The notes: generated by a model not told the origin, from the letters alone. Positions 1 through 9,694 are shown, counted from the stretch's first letter. The stretch: 64,000 bases of DNA from Methyloversatilis discipulorum (GCF_018780585.1 NZ_JADMJL010000027.1:62001-126000); one strand, 5' to 3'. Made by a program: numbers and translations.

Positions 1-2774
1 TTGCCGACGCGTTCGCGCTCGGCAGCGACGTCGATCTCGATCTTCAGCATCAGACGGAAATCGCCCACCACCTGCACCGGCGCCGGCGAATCGGGCAGCG
101 CATCGCCCACCGCCTGCACTTCGCTGAGCTTGGCGAGCGCGGCCAGGTAGGGCGCATAGCCACGGATCGCCTCGGTTTTGCCGGCGGCCAGCAGCGGCAC
201 CTTGGTCGCCGGCGACACGCCCATTTCGCCACGCAGGCTGCGGCAGGCGTCGATCATGGTCTTCAGTTCCGCCACCCAGGCGTCGGCGGTCGCGTCGATG
301 CGGCTCAGATTGGCCTGCGGGTAGCGCACCAGCTGGATTGACTCGCCGTCCTTGCGATCGGCCAGCGGGGCCACCGTCTGCCACAGCTCTTCGGTGATGA
401 AGGGAATGAGCGGGTGAGCCAGACGCAGCACGGTTTCGAGCACGCGTAGCAGCGTGCGACGGGTGGCGCGCTGCTGGGCCGGTGTGCCGTTCTGGATCTG
501 CACCTTGGCCAGTTCAAGATACCAGTCGCAGTACTCGTCCCAGACGAAACGGTAGATCGCCTGCGCCACCAGGTCGAAGCGGTAGTCGCCGAACTGCTTC
601 TCGACTTCGGCCTCGACCCGCTGCAGCTCGCTGACGATCCACAGGTCGGGCGCCTGGAAGTGCAGCGGGCCGTCCGGGCCGCAGTCTTCGTTGCACGGCG
701 CCATGCCGCAGTCCTGGCCTTCGCAGTTCATCAGCACGAAGCGGGTGGCGTTCCACAGCTTGTTGCAGAAGTTGCGGTAGCCCTCGCAGCGCTGCATGTC
801 GAACTTGATGTCGCGGCCGGGGCTGGCGAGCGAGGCGAAGGTGAAGCGCAGCGCGTCAGTGCCGAAGGCGGGGATGCCGTCCGGAAACTCCTTGCGCGTG
901 CGCTTTTCGATCTGCTCCGCCTGCTTCGGGTTCATCAAGCCGGTGGTGCGTTTCTTCACCAGCTCGTCGAGCGCGATGCCGTCGATCAGGTCGATCGGGT
1001 CCAGCACGTTGCCCTTGGACTTCGACATTTTCTGGCCTTCCGCGTCGCGGATCAGGCCATGCACATAGACGTCGCGGAACGGAATCCGGCCGGTGATGTG
1101 GGTGGTCATCATGACCATGCGTGCCACCCAGAAGAAGATGATGTCGAAACCGGTCACCAGCACCGACGACGGCAGGTAGAGGTCGAGTGCGGGATTGCTC
1201 TTCTCCGGGTTGCCCGGCTCCCAGTCCGGTGTCCAGTCCAGCGTCGAGAAGGGCCACAGCGCCGACGAATACCAGGTGTCGAGCACGTCCTCGTCGCGCT
1301 TGAGCAGCGGCAGGTTTTCCTTGATCGCGTAGTTGCGGCCGACCTCGGGCAGCGTGTCGCCGGACATTTCGCGCGCCATTGCGGTGGCGACGGCGAGGCG
1401 CTTCAGGTCCGGGTTCGATTGCGCGAGGTGCTCGAAATACTTCTGGTAGGCCTCGGCCTCGGAATGCGCGACGAACACGTTGCCCTGCTCGTCATACCAG
1501 GCCGGAATCTGGTGGCCCCACCACAGCTGGCGCGAGATGCACCAGTCCTGGATGTTGTTCAGCCACTGGTTGTAGGTGTTCACCCAGTTTTCCGGGTGGA
1601 AGCGGATCTCGCCGTTTGCCACCACGTCGAGCGCCTTCTGCGTGATGCTCTTGCCGTCCCTGCCCGGCTTGCTCATCGCGACGAACCACTGGTCGGTCAG
1701 CATGGGCTCGATCACGGCATTGGTGCGGTCGCCGCGCGGCACTTTCAGCGTGTGCTTGTCGGTCTTCTCCAGCAGGCCGGCTGCTTCGAGGTCGGCGACG
1801 ATGGCCTTGCGCGCGGCAAAGCGGTCGAGGCCGCGATATTTCTCCGGCGCGTTATCGTTGATCTTCGCATCCAGCGTCAGGATGGAAATCATGGTGAGAC
1901 CATGACGCTGGCCGACCGCGTAGTCGTTGAAATCGTGCGCCGGGGTCACCTTGACCACGCCGGTGCCGAATTCGCGATCGACGTAGCTGTCGGCGATGAC
2001 CGGAATCTCCCGGTCGGTCAGCGGCAGCTTCACCGTCTTGCCGATCAGCGCGCTGTAGCGTTCGTCCTCCGGATGCACCATGACGGCGACGTCGCCCAGC
2101 ATGGTTTCGGGACGGGTCGTGGCCACGGTCAGATGCCCGGAACCATCGGCCAGCGGATAGCGGATGTGCCACAGCGAACCGGCTTCCTCTTCCTGCACCA
2201 CTTCGAGGTCGGACACCGCGGTGCCCAGCACCGGGTCCCAGTTCACGAGGCGCTTGCCGCGGTAGATCAGACCTTCTTCATGCAGGCGGACGAAGGTTTC
2301 GGTGACGATCTTCGACAGGCCTTCGTCCATCGTGAAGCGTTCGCGCGTCCAGTCGGGCGAGGTGCCCAGGCGGCGCATCTGGCGCGTGATGGTCGAGCCG
2401 GAAAATTCCTTCCACTCCCACACCTTCTTCACGAACACCTCGCGGCCGAGGTCGTGGCGCGAAATGCCCTGGGCGTCGAGTTGGCGCTCGACCACGATCT
2501 GGGTCGCGATGCCCGCGTGGTCGGTGCCCGGCTGCCACAGCGTGTTGTCGCCGCGCATGCGGTGGTAGCGCGTGAGCGCATCCATCAGGGTCTGGTTGAA
2601 ACCGTGGCCCATGTGCAGCGTGCCGGTGACGTTCGGCGGCGGCAGCAGGATGCAGAAGTTGGGCTTGTTCGGGGTGTCGGTGTCCAGGCCGGCAGCGAAA
2701 TAGCCGCGCGATTCCCACTCGGGGTACCAGCGGCGCTCGATGTCGGCCGGTTCGAAGCTCTTGGCCAGCGTCAT
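1..2774 (-). CDS. valS: Valine--tRNA ligase (C-terminus beyond window)
   Basis: Class I aminoacyl-tRNA synthetase that charges tRNA-Val in the cytoplasm. Reading from 2774 gives [20 protein letters not shown], then the [15 protein letters not shown] signature (HMGH form of HIGH) and the [12 protein letters not shown] loop at about 1010-1032. About 924 codons are present against roughly 950 in the family, so only the end of the C-terminal coiled coil is missing; the last visible residues ([14 protein letters not shown]) belong to it. It lies 29 nt after the octad-repeat gene and is probably the last gene of a pepA-holC-repeat-valS transcript. Identification is secure. Confidence 0.97.
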   Translation of the reverse strand, partial: MTLAKSFEPADIERRWYPEWESRGYFAAGLDTDTPNKPNFCILLPPPNVTGTLHMGHGFNQTLMDALTRYHRMRGDNTLWQPGTDHAGIATQIVVERQLDAQGISRHDLGREVFVKKVWEWKEFSGSTITRQMRRLGTSPDWTRERFTMDEGLSKIVTETFVRLHEEGLIYRGKRLVNWDPVLGTAVSDLEVVQEEEAGSLWHIRYPLADGSGHLTVATTRPETMLGDVAVMVHPEDERYSALIGKTVKLPLTDREIPVIADSYVDREFGTGVVKVTPAHDFNDYAVGQRHGLTMISILTLDAKINDNAPEKYRGLDRFAARKAIVADLEAAGLLEKTDKHTLKVPRGDRTNAVIEPMLTDQWFVAMSKPGRDGKSITQKALDVVANGEIRFHPENWVNTYNQWLNNIQDWCISRQLWWGHQIPAWYDEQGNVFVAHSEAEAYQKYFEHLAQSNPDLKRLAVATAMAREMSGDTLPEVGRNYAIKENLPLLKRDEDVLDTWYSSALWPFSTLDWTPDWEPGNPEKSNPALDLYLPSSVLVTGFDIIFFWVARMVMMTTHITGRIPFRDVYVHGLIRDAEGQKMSKSKGNVLDPIDLIDGIALDELVKKRTTGLMNPKQAEQIEKRTRKEFPDGIPAFGTDALRFTFASLASPGRDIKFDMQRCEGYRNFCNKLWNATRFVLMNCEGQDCGMAPCNEDCGPDGPLHFQAPDLWIVSELQRVEAEVEKQFGDYRFDLVAQAIYRFVWDEYCDWYLELAKVQIQNGTPAQQRATRRTLLRVLETVLRLAHPLIPFITEELWQTVAPLADRKDGESIQLVRYPQANLSRIDATADAWVAELKTMIDACRSLRGEMGVSPATKVPLLAAGKTEAIRGYAPYLAALAKLSEVQAVGDALPDSPAPVQVVGDFRLMLKIEIDVAAERERVG

Positions 2775-2803
2775 GACGGGTCTGCGTGGATGCAAACCCG
2801 CGA

Positions 2804-3418
2804 TTATAGGGGCTGGTCGGGCTGGTCCGATGGTTCGACCGTGGCGTTGAGCACAGCCTGGCTGCGGATTTCGATGTCGGCGGCGATGGATTCGCGCAGA
2901 TCGAGCACCGCCTGTTCGCGGATACGGGTGGTCGCGCTCTGCAGTGCGGCACCCAGCGCCGCTTCGATCGCCACCTGCATTTCGATGCTGACCAGGGTGG
3001 GCAGGGAGGTCGCGCACCAGTCGTCGATGCGGCTCTGGATCAGTGCGGGCAGGTCGGAAAACTGCTGCGAAAGCGCGTCGGAGGTCGTCTGCTGCAGACG
3101 TTCCCGGACTTCGGTGCCGACCGAGCGCGCAACCTCTCCGGTTACGCGTTCCGTCACTTCGGCGGTGACGCGTTCGGCCACTTCCGCGGTGACCCGTTCG
3201 GTGACCTCGGCCGTTACGCGCTCCGTGACCTCCGCAGTCACCGTAGCGGTGATTTCTGCGCTGCGGTCCTCGGGTTCCGGCACCAGGGTGTCGAGATCCA
3301 CTTCCTCGGTCAGCAGCGGGATGCCGTCGTCCACCACGGCCGGGGCGACCCGGCCGGCGACGAAGGTGCGGCTGCGCCGCATCAGCGAATCGGCTCGGCC
3401 GATCAGGTCGTCGCTCAT
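2804..3418 (-). CDS. Octad-repeat hypothetical protein between holC and valS
   Basis: Protein of 204 residues with no family I recognise. The N-terminal 55 residues are acidic and unstructured-looking. Residues 60-107 consist of consecutive eight-residue units of the form VTAEVTER: four nearly exact, two degenerate ([16 protein letters not shown]). The rest is alanine- and glutamine-rich and predicted helical, with a single [13 protein letters not shown] amphipathic stretch. There is no signal peptide or membrane segment, so it is probably cytoplasmic. The ATG overlaps the holC stop by four bases (ATGA), which implies translational coupling. The repeat could form a coiled coil or a short fibrous module. 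Function unknown. Confidence 0.85.
   Translation of the reverse strand: MSDDLIGRADSLMRRSRTFVAGRVAPAVVDDGIPLLTEEVDLDTLVPEPEDRSAEITATVTAEVTERVTAEVTERVTAEVAERVTAEVTERVTGEVARSVGTEVRERLQQTTSDALSQQFSDLPALIQSRIDDWCATSLPTLVSIEMQVAIEAALGAALQSATTRIREQAVLDLRESIAADIEIRSQAVLNATVEPSDQPDQPL
3098..3241 (-). repeat. Tandem 24-bp coding repeats (VTAEVTER octads)
   Basis: Six adjacent 24-nt units encode V-T-A-E-V-T-E-R and two degenerate copies. Synonymous differences between units (gtgacg, gtcact, gttacg on the complementary strand) show the repeat is not recent and the amino-acid pattern is kept. Confidence 0.85.
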
Positions 3419-3834
3419 GCTTCAGCCTTTCGTGTCTGCATGTCGAATCCGCCCTGCCGGTAGCGCACGAAGCGCGTGCGCGCCGCCTCGCGGTCGGCAG
3501 GGTCCTGACTGACGATCTCGACGATGTGCGCGCGCTGCTCGAAGCCGGCTGGCACCTCGTGCGCCATATTGAGCAGTACCGCGTCGGCCGGGGCCAACGC
3601 AGGATCGCGGCCGATACGCACCGGCGTCGCGTCGCTCAGCGGGTGGCCGTCGCGCACGTGCGGGATGAAGGCCAGCGGCTCGAAGATCCACAGCATCTGA
3701 TCGAGCCGCGCGGCCAGCGCGTCGTTGTCGCAATGTATCCACACGCGACGCCCGGCCGCATGCCACTGCGCCACCAGCGCGCAGGCGTGGCGCAGCTTGT
3801 CGGGCGCGTCGTGGTGGAATTCGGCGACCGCCAT
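3415..3834 (-). CDS. holC: DNA polymerase III chi subunit
   Basis: 139-residue HolC that, with psi, links the clamp loader to SSB during replication. The sequence has the family pattern: [20 protein letters not shown] near the N-terminus, the RVWIHCDN strand, [10 protein letters not shown], then FIPHV, and the late [10 protein letters not shown] segment. It starts 7 nt after the pepA stop and its own stop overlaps the next ATG by four bases. The pepA-holC-valS neighbourhood is widely conserved in proteobacteria, which supports the call for this short divergent family. Confidence 0.93.
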   Translation of the reverse strand: MAVAEFHHDAPDKLRHACALVAQWHAAGRRVWIHCDNDALAARLDQMLWIFEPLAFIPHVRDGHPLSDATPVRIGRDPALAPADAVLLNMAHEVPAGFEQRAHIVEIVSQDPADREAARTRFVRYRQGGFDMQTRKAEA

Positions 3835-3841
3835 GCGTGCC

Positions 3842-5335
3842 TCAGAGCTTGCCGGCGCGTTCGAGCAGGAAGTGGGTCAGCAGCGGTACCGGACGACCGG
3901 TGCCGCCTTTTTCCTTGCCGCTCTTCCAGGCGGTACCGGCGATGTCCAGATGCGCCCACTTGAACTTCTTCGCAAAACGGGCAAGGAAGCAGGCGGCGGT
4001 GATCGACCCGGCGGGGCGGCCACCGATATTGCCCATGTCGGCGAAGTTGCTCTTCAGCTGCTCCTGATAATCCTCCCAGATCGGCAGGCGCCAGGCGCGG
4101 TCCCAGGCGGTCTGGCCGGCGGCCAGCAGTTCTTCGGCCAGCGCGTCGTCGTTGGCCATCAGGCCGCTGGTGACATGGCCCAGCGCGATGATGCAGGCGC
4201 CGGTCAGCGTCGCGATATCGATGACGCAGGCAGGCTCGTAGCGCTCGGCGTAGGTCAGCGCGTCGCACAGGATGAGCCGGCCTTCGGCGTCGGTATTCAG
4301 GATTTCTATGGTCTGGCCGGACATCGACTTGACCACGTCACCGGGCCGCGTGGCTGCGCCGCCCGGCATGTTCTCGGTGGTCGGGATGAGGCCGATCACG
4401 TTCAGTGGCAGCTTCATCGCGGCCAGCGCCTGGAAGGCGCCGAGCACGCTGGCGGCGCCGCACATGTCGTACTTCATCTCGTCCATGCCTTCGCCCGGCT
4501 TCAGCGAAATGCCGCCGGTGTCGAAGGTGATGCCCTTGCCGACCAGCACGATGGGCGCCTCGTTCTTCTTGCCGGCGCGGTACTCCATCACGATGAACTT
4601 GGGCGGCTGGCGCGAGCCGGCAGCGACCGACAGGAAGGAGCCCATGCCCAGCTTCTGGATGTCGGCGCGGTCGAGCACGGTGACCGCGATGTCCGACTTC
4701 TTGCCCAGTTCGAGCGCCTGTTCGGCGAGATAGGTCGGCGTGCAGACATTGGGTGGCAGGTTGCCGAGCGTCTTCGCCAGCGCCATGCCGTGACCGATTG
4801 CCTCGCCCTGGGCCAGTGCCTCGGCAGCGGCTGATGCCGCGGTTTTCTTGGGCAACGTGAAGCCGAGTGCGGCCAGTGCGCGCGATTCGTCCTTCTTGTT
4901 ACGGGCGTGGGTGTCGTAGCGATACAGCACGTCGAGGGCGACGATGGCCGCCTGACGCAATGCACCGGTCGTGCCGACCTTGCGCGGGGCGACTTCGGCC
5001 AGCGTGCTCACTGCGTCGCTGGCGCCGGTGTCGCGCAGCGCACGCACGCTGGCGGCGACGGCGTCGCGGTATTCCTTGAGGCCGAATTCCTTTTCCTTGC
5101 CCAGACCGACCAGCAGTACGCGCTCGGCCGCGATGCCCGGCAGCTTGTGCAGCAGCAGCGTGCTGCCGGACTTGCCGTCCATGTCGCCGCTGCCGAGGAT
5201 GTCGGTGATGCGGCCCTTGCTGGCGGCGTCGAGCGCCGCGGCTGCCGCGCCCGGTTTGCGCGACTCGAACACACCCACGACCAGGGCGCCGGTGCGCAGT
5301 TTCTCGGGGCTGCCGCTCTTTATGCTAAATTCCAC
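3842..5335 (-). CDS. pepA: Leucyl aminopeptidase (M17)
   Basis: Di-metal cytosolic aminopeptidase that releases N-terminal residues; in some bacteria the same protein also acts in plasmid dimer resolution and transcription control. The M17 signature NTDAEGRL is present, as is the metal-site region VGKGITFDTGGISLKPG. I chose the GTG at 5335 (protein begins VEFSIKSGSPEKL, as in other PepA proteins) because a strong GAGGAG ribosome-binding site lies six bases before it. An upstream ATG at 5368 would add 11 residues and has no such site. Length is 497 residues, normal for the family. First gene of the minus-strand run to valS; divergent from lptF. Confidence 0.95.
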   Translation of the reverse strand: MEFSIKSGSPEKLRTGALVVGVFESRKPGAAAAALDAASKGRITDILGSGDMDGKSGSTLLLHKLPGIAAERVLLVGLGKEKEFGLKEYRDAVAASVRALRDTGASDAVSTLAEVAPRKVGTTGALRQAAIVALDVLYRYDTHARNKKDESRALAALGFTLPKKTAASAAAEALAQGEAIGHGMALAKTLGNLPPNVCTPTYLAEQALELGKKSDIAVTVLDRADIQKLGMGSFLSVAAGSRQPPKFIVMEYRAGKKNEAPIVLVGKGITFDTGGISLKPGEGMDEMKYDMCGAASVLGAFQALAAMKLPLNVIGLIPTTENMPGGAATRPGDVVKSMSGQTIEILNTDAEGRLILCDALTYAERYEPACVIDIATLTGACIIALGHVTSGLMANDDALAEELLAAGQTAWDRAWRLPIWEDYQEQLKSNFADMGNIGGRPAGSITAACFLARFAKKFKWAHLDIAGTAWKSGKEKGGTGRPVPLLTHFLLERAGKL

Positions 5336-5461
5336 CCGCTTCTCCTCTATCAGTTCGCGCTGCTTCAAGTCGTCCGATTATCGGCGTGAAGCCGCGCGCG
5401 AGTCAAAAAAGAACGGCCTGACGCGCCTTTGCGCGAAGGCGTTCCGCACGGAGCCCCAGGC

Positions 5462-6544
5462 TTGATCTTCCAGCGCGCCGCCCTGCGCGAATTCGCCAGT
5501 ACTGCTTTGACGGTGTTCGTCGCGCTGTTCGCGATCGTGCTGTCCACCCAGCTCGTGCGCCTGCTCGGACAGGCGGCCGGCGGGAAAGTGGCATCGGAAG
5601 CGGTGATGGCGCTGCTCGGCTTCGGCGCGCTGCGCTATCTGGGCGTGATCCTGTCGCTGACGCTGTTCATATCGGTGTTGCTGGCAATGTCCCGCAGCTG
5701 GCGGGATTCGGAGATGGTGGTGTGGTTCGCCACCGGCCTGCCCCTGTCGGCCTGGGTGCGGCCGGTGCTGTTGTTCGCGCTGCCCATGGTGATCGCGGTC
5801 GGGGTGCTGTCGCTGTATCTGGCGCCGTGGTCGCAGGTGAAAAGTGCCGAATTCCGCACCCGCATGAGCAACCGCGACGACGTGGCGCAGATGTCGCCAG
5901 GCAGCTTCCGCGAGTCCTCGCAGGCCAACCGGGTGTTCTTCGTCGAGAGTGGTGACGGCACCGATGGTGCGGTCAAGAACATCTTCGTCAGCACGACCGA
6001 CAAGGGCAAGGTCGGCGTCATCGTGGCCGGCGACGGCTACACGCAGACGATGGAGTCCGGCGACCGCTTCGTCGTGCTGCTGAACGGGCGCCGCTACGAG
6101 GGCGAGCCGGGCAGCCCGGAGTACCGGGTGATGGAATTCGAACGCTACGCGGTGCGGATCGAAACGAAGGAGGCGCAGGGTGTCGAGTCGCGCCCCTACC
6201 TGCTGACGGTCGAGGAACTGCTGGCCGACCCGACCGCACCGAACATGGGCGAGCTGGCTTTCCGCATCGGTCTGCCGATTGCTGCGCTGAATCTGGCCCT
6301 GCTTGCCATCCCGCTGTCTTTCGTCAATCCGCGCGCCGGGCGCGCCAACAATCTGCTGATGGCGCTGCTGATCTATCTCGTCTATTCGAATCTGCTGAGC
6401 ATCACCCAGGCCTGGGTGTCGCAGGGCAAGCTGTCCTTCGGCGGCGTGCTGTGGACGCTGCACGGCGGCATGTTCCTGCTGCTGGCCGGCATGTTCGCCT
6501 GGCGCATGTATGGCCACTTGCCGCGCACCTGGCTGGGGCGTTGA
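5462..6544 (+). CDS. lptF: LPS export ABC transporter permease LptF
   Basis: Inner-membrane permease of the LptB2FG complex that extracts lipopolysaccharide and passes it to LptC. The protein (360 residues) opens IFQRAALREFASTALTVF, with transmembrane helices near both ends and a periplasmic beta-jellyroll between them. The TTG at 5462 matches the usual LptF start and has CCAGG just upstream; a further in-frame TTG at 5429 would add 11 residues not typical of the family. lptG follows after 3 nt, so the two are co-translated. Confidence 0.93.
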   Translation: MIFQRAALREFASTALTVFVALFAIVLSTQLVRLLGQAAGGKVASEAVMALLGFGALRYLGVILSLTLFISVLLAMSRSWRDSEMVVWFATGLPLSAWVRPVLLFALPMVIAVGVLSLYLAPWSQVKSAEFRTRMSNRDDVAQMSPGSFRESSQANRVFFVESGDGTDGAVKNIFVSTTDKGKVGVIVAGDGYTQTMESGDRFVVLLNGRRYEGEPGSPEYRVMEFERYAVRIETKEAQGVESRPYLLTVEELLADPTAPNMGELAFRIGLPIAALNLALLAIPLSFVNPRAGRANNLLMALLIYLVYSNLLSITQAWVSQGKLSFGGVLWTLHGGMFLLLAGMFAWRMYGHLPRTWLGR

Positions 6545-6547
6545 TCG

Positions 6548-7621
6548 ATGCTGATCCACGAACGCTACATCCGCCGCGAAGTCGCCCTGGCCACACTGCT
6601 GGTGCTGGCGGCCTTTCTCGGGCTGTTCGGTTTCTTCGACCTGATCAACGAGCTCGATAACCTGGGGCGCGGCAATTACGGCCTGCAGCACGCGGTGATG
6701 TACACGGTGCTGACCATGCCCGGTCGTGTGTACGAAACGCTGCCGATCGCGGTGTTGATCGGCGCGCTGTACTCATTGACCACGCTGTCGCGCCATTCGG
6801 AAATCACCGTGCTGCGTGCGTCGGGGATGTCGACCGGTCGCATCCTGCGTCTGCTTGCACGCATCGGCCTGCCCTTCGTGCTGCTCACCTTCGTCACTGG
6901 CGAATTCATCGCGCCACCGGCCGAGCGGGCGGCGCAGGAACTGAAGCTGTCGGCCCGTTCGCAGTTGCTCACCGGCGAGTTCCGCAGCGGCTTCTGGGTC
7001 AAGGACGGCCACGATTTCGTCAATATCGGCAGCGTCACGCCCGAGGGGGTGCTGCGCAAGATCCGCATTTTCGAGTTCAACGACAGCCGGGAACTGCTGT
7101 CCGTCCTGGAGGCGGCAAGCGGCGGCTACCAGGCGCCTGCCGGATGGGTGCTCACCGACGTCACCCGCACGGACTTCTCGGAGAACGGCGCCAAGGTGAG
7201 CAAGTCGGACACACTGGTGTGGGATTCCGATCTCAGTCCGGATGTGATGAGCGTGATGCTGGTGGTGCCGGAGCGGATGTCGGCGTGGAAGCTGTGGCAC
7301 TACATCCGGCACCTGTCGGACAACAGACAGGAGACCGGCCGCTACGAAATCGCGCTGTGGAAGAAATTCAGCTATCCGCTTGCCTGCTTCGTCATGCTGG
7401 CGCTCGCGCTGCCCTTCGCCTACATGCACAACCGCAATGCGGCGGTCAGCATCAAGGTGTTCACCGGCGTGATGATAGGCGTGCTGTTCCATATGCTGAA
7501 CGGCCTGTTCTCGAACCTCGGCGCGATCAACTCGTGGCCGCCTTATGCGGCGGCACTGACGCCCGGCTTCCTCTTCGTGTTCGCTGCGGCGGCCATGCTG
7601 TGGTGGGAGGACCGCCGTTGA
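6548..7621 (+). CDS. lptG: LPS export ABC transporter permease LptG
   Basis: Partner permease of LptF in the LptB2FG lipopolysaccharide extractor. 357 residues; N-terminal LIHERYIRREVALATLLVLAAF is typical, with about six membrane helices split by a periplasmic domain (roughly residues 130-260). The C-terminal LPFAYMHNRNAAVSIKVFTGV region is conserved in LptG. It starts three bases after lptF and ends convergent with the RDD gene. Confidence 0.95.
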   Translation: MLIHERYIRREVALATLLVLAAFLGLFGFFDLINELDNLGRGNYGLQHAVMYTVLTMPGRVYETLPIAVLIGALYSLTTLSRHSEITVLRASGMSTGRILRLLARIGLPFVLLTFVTGEFIAPPAERAAQELKLSARSQLLTGEFRSGFWVKDGHDFVNIGSVTPEGVLRKIRIFEFNDSRELLSVLEAASGGYQAPAGWVLTDVTRTDFSENGAKVSKSDTLVWDSDLSPDVMSVMLVVPERMSAWKLWHYIRHLSDNRQETGRYEIALWKKFSYPLACFVMLALALPFAYMHNRNAAVSIKVFTGVMIGVLFHMLNGLFSNLGAINSWPPYAAALTPGFLFVFAAAAMLWWEDRR

Positions 7622-7630
7622 GCGCTCCGC

Positions 7631-8062
7631 TCACTTGATGCGGATAACCCGGGTGCCGGCCAGTCTGTCGTGCAGGAACTGGCGGTCGCGGTCGAACAAG
7701 GCCCAGAACAGCCCGACGCCGCAGAACAGCAGCGACGGCCAGCTCAGCAGATAGCGCGCGAGCGCGCGTTTCAGTTCGGGCGGCCTGTCCTGCGTCGCGT
7801 CGACGACACGTATCCCCCAGGTCTGCATGGCGAGCGTCTGTCCGCCACGGCGCCAGTAGTGAACGAAATACAGGCCAAGCAGCAGCAGGATGTGCAGCCA
7901 GGCGAACCAGCCCTGCGGCGCCAGTTCGAAGAACAGCCCGACGATCAGATAGGGCAGCATGAAACCGGCCGCCAGCACACCAAGCAGCAGCAGGGATTCG
8001 TAGAGCAGCGATGCGAGGCGCCGGCGCAGGCCGGCCGCCGGATAACGGGTCGTTTCTGACAT
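7631..8062 (-). CDS. RDD family membrane protein
   Basis: 143-residue integral membrane protein of the RDD family. It starts MSETTRYPAAGLRRRLASLLYESLLLLGVLAAG, with the Arg and an acidic residue near the first helix, a second helix around LHILLLLGLYFVHYWRRGG, then QTLAMQTWGIRVVDATQDRP and the final FDRDRQFLHDRLAGTRVI motif. I use the ATG at 8062; longer readings run into non-homologous sequence. It is the last gene of the sigma/DUF3619/DUF3106/RDD unit, 53 nt after DUF3106. Substrate and role are unknown. Confidence 0.88.
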   Translation of the reverse strand: MSETTRYPAAGLRRRLASLLYESLLLLGVLAAGFMLPYLIVGLFFELAPQGWFAWLHILLLLGLYFVHYWRRGGQTLAMQTWGIRVVDATQDRPPELKRALARYLLSWPSLLFCGVGLFWALFDRDRQFLHDRLAGTRVIRIK

Positions 8063-8115
8063 GTGGAAGCGGTGCGGCGTGGCCGCGTTATGAATTGGAC
8101 GGCGAAGCTGCCTGT

Positions 8116-8568
8116 TTACTTGCGGACCGGCGCCGCCGCCGCCGCGCCCGGCGCCTTGCTGCCCGGGCGTTGGGCCGCGCCGAGCCGGCTGCGTTCCTCG
8201 GGCGACAGCCCTTCGTAGGCCTCCCATTGCCGACGCAACGTTTCGCGCTGGTCGGCGGGCATTGCCTGCAGGCGCTTGTAGCGCTCGCGTGCCTCGATAC
8301 GCTCCTGCGGCGTCAGGCTGCCCCAGTAGCTCATGCGCGCGCGCATCCGCGACTGTTCTTCCACCGTCATCGACGGATAGCGGGCGGCGAGGTCGAGCCA
8401 TTTGCGACGGCGTTCGGCGTCGAAGCTGTCCCAGTCGGCTGCCAGCGGCGACAGGATGGCCTGTTCAGCCTGATCGAGCTGATGCCAGCCCGGCGCCCGG
8501 GTCTGTGCCGACGCGCTGGCGCAGGCGAGGGTGGCTGCAAGCAGCGCACCGGCAAACTTGCGTCGCAT
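8116..8568 (-). CDS. DUF3106 exported protein
   Basis: 150-residue protein with a signal peptide (MRRKFAGALLAATLACASASAQ), so probably periplasmic. The mature part is helical and charged with repeats of the type LTPQERIEARERYKRL and LSPEERSRLG, which is the DUF3106 pattern and resembles LTXXQ/Spy-like periplasmic stress proteins. Its ATG shares one base with the DUF3619 stop (TGATG), so translation is coupled. Context suggests an envelope function under the adjacent sigma factor; this is inference. Confidence 0.85.
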   Translation of the reverse strand: MRRKFAGALLAATLACASASAQTRAPGWHQLDQAEQAILSPLAADWDSFDAERRRKWLDLAARYPSMTVEEQSRMRARMSYWGSLTPQERIEARERYKRLQAMPADQRETLRRQWEAYEGLSPEERSRLGAAQRPGSKAPGAAAAAPVRK

Positions 8569-8993
8569 CAGGATCTGCCCTGGCTGTCGAGCCAGGCTCC
8601 GAAACCGCGGTCGAGGTAGGCGTCGATGGGCAGGTCATCGGTCAGCAGGGCGCTGTCGATATCGAGGGATTCGTTGAAGCGCTCGTCCTGCGATTGCTGG
8701 CTGGCCAGGGCGGCGATCAGTGCGAGCATCAGAATGCCGACGGTCGGCGCCAGTCCGTCGCGCAGCCATCCGCCGCCCAGATTGCCCGGCAGACCGGCAA
8801 GACGGGGCAGCCATGCCAGTCGGCGACGCGGCGTGGCAGCAGCCAGTGCCCGCTCGCGTGACTGGCGCAGGCGGAACACGATGTCGGGGGGCAGTTCGGT
8901 GCAGGAGGCTTCGAGCGCCGCGTGCACGCGCTGGCCGATCGCGGCCTCGTCGGTCGCCGCGGACGGAAATGTCGTTCGAACGGTGGATTTCAT
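8568..8993 (-). CDS. DUF3619 membrane protein, candidate anti-sigma factor
   Basis: 141-residue protein with a cytosolic N-terminal half (helical, RVHAALEASCTELPPDIVFRL), one transmembrane segment (APTVGILMLALIAALA) and a short C-terminal tail outside. The start at 8993 overlaps the sigma-factor stop as ATGA. One membrane helix, a cytosolic head and coupling to a sigma gene is the layout of many anti-sigma factors, but no anti-sigma motif is recognisable. The family assignment is good; the role is inference. Confidence 0.8.
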   Translation of the reverse strand: MKSTVRTTFPSAATDEAAIGQRVHAALEASCTELPPDIVFRLRQSRERALAAATPRRRLAWLPRLAGLPGNLGGGWLRDGLAPTVGILMLALIAALASQQSQDERFNESLDIDSALLTDDLPIDAYLDRGFGAWLDSQGRS

Positions 8994-9556
8994 AGCTTGA
9001 TGCCACGCAGTTTGAGGGCGGCAGCGAGCGCGTGGGTCGCGCGCGAGCAATGCGTCTTGACGCTGCCTTCCGAACAGCCCATGACGGCGGCCGTTTCGGC
9101 AATGTCCAATTCTTCCCAGTAACGCATCAGAAAAGCTTCGCGTTGACGCGTCGGGAGGCGGGATATTTCACGCTCTATCAGAGCCATCACCTCGCTCTGT
9201 TCGAGGTTCTGCTCCGGCGTACGACCCAGTTCCGACGGCTCGTCGATCACCATGTTGTCGAGCGGGTCGTAATCGTCGTCCTCGTCGGAGCCGGTAAAGG
9301 ACGACAGCAGCGTGGTCCAGGTCGAGCGCACCTTGCGCCGCCGGAACATGTCGCGGATCACGTTCTGCAGGATGCGCTGGAACAGCATCGGAAACTCTTC
9401 CGCCGGGCGGTCGGCGTACTTTTCCGCGAGCTTCATCATCGCGTCCTGCACGGCATCGAGTGCGGATTCGTCGTCGCGCAGCGCGAATACGGCCTGTTTG
9501 AAGGCGCGCCGTTCGACCGCGGCGAGAAAGCCGGAAAGTTCTTCGCGAGATGCCAG
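8990..9556 (-). CDS. RNA polymerase sigma factor (ECF-like), apparent CTG start
   Basis: Two-domain sigma factor of 188 residues. Region 2 is ALDAVQDAMMKLAEKY with FQRILQNVIRDMFRR; region 4 is LPTRQREAFLMRYWEELDIA with GCSEGSVKTHCSRA as the recognition helix. The homologous N-terminus (ASREELSGFLAAVERRAFKQ) extends upstream of the first GTG (9451), and the only plausible initiator before the in-frame stop at 9569-9571 is a CTG at 9556, with GAGAAAG about ten bases before it. Starting at 9451 would remove most of region 2.1. This family sits upstream of ilvB in many betaproteobacteria. Target genes unknown. Confidence 0.85.
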   Translation of the reverse strand: MASREELSGFLAAVERRAFKQAVFALRDDESALDAVQDAMMKLAEKYADRPAEEFPMLFQRILQNVIRDMFRRRKVRSTWTTLLSSFTGSDEDDDYDPLDNMVIDEPSELGRTPEQNLEQSEVMALIEREISRLPTRQREAFLMRYWEELDIAETAAVMGCSEGSVKTHCSRATHALAAALKLRGIKL

Positions 9557-9694
9557 GATGTGTCTTTCTCAGGGTGGGTGGCGATCGCTGCGGAGCGGGC
9601 GGTCAGGCCCGTGCGATGCCGAAAATGCCTTGACCGGGAACTGTGCGACAGCTACCCTTTGCGGCTTTTCCGGAATTTTTTTACAGGTGTGGCG

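Noticed and set aside
660..3512. 950-codon open frame on the plus strand
   Set aside because: It lies antisense to valS and its neighbours, whose motifs are clear; GC-rich third positions create long antisense frames.
9570..9694. Possible ilv attenuator before ilvI
   Set aside because: A T-run (about 9677-9683) is preceded only by imperfect pairing (CCGGGAA with TTTTCCGG), and I see no leader peptide rich in Leu, Val or Ile.
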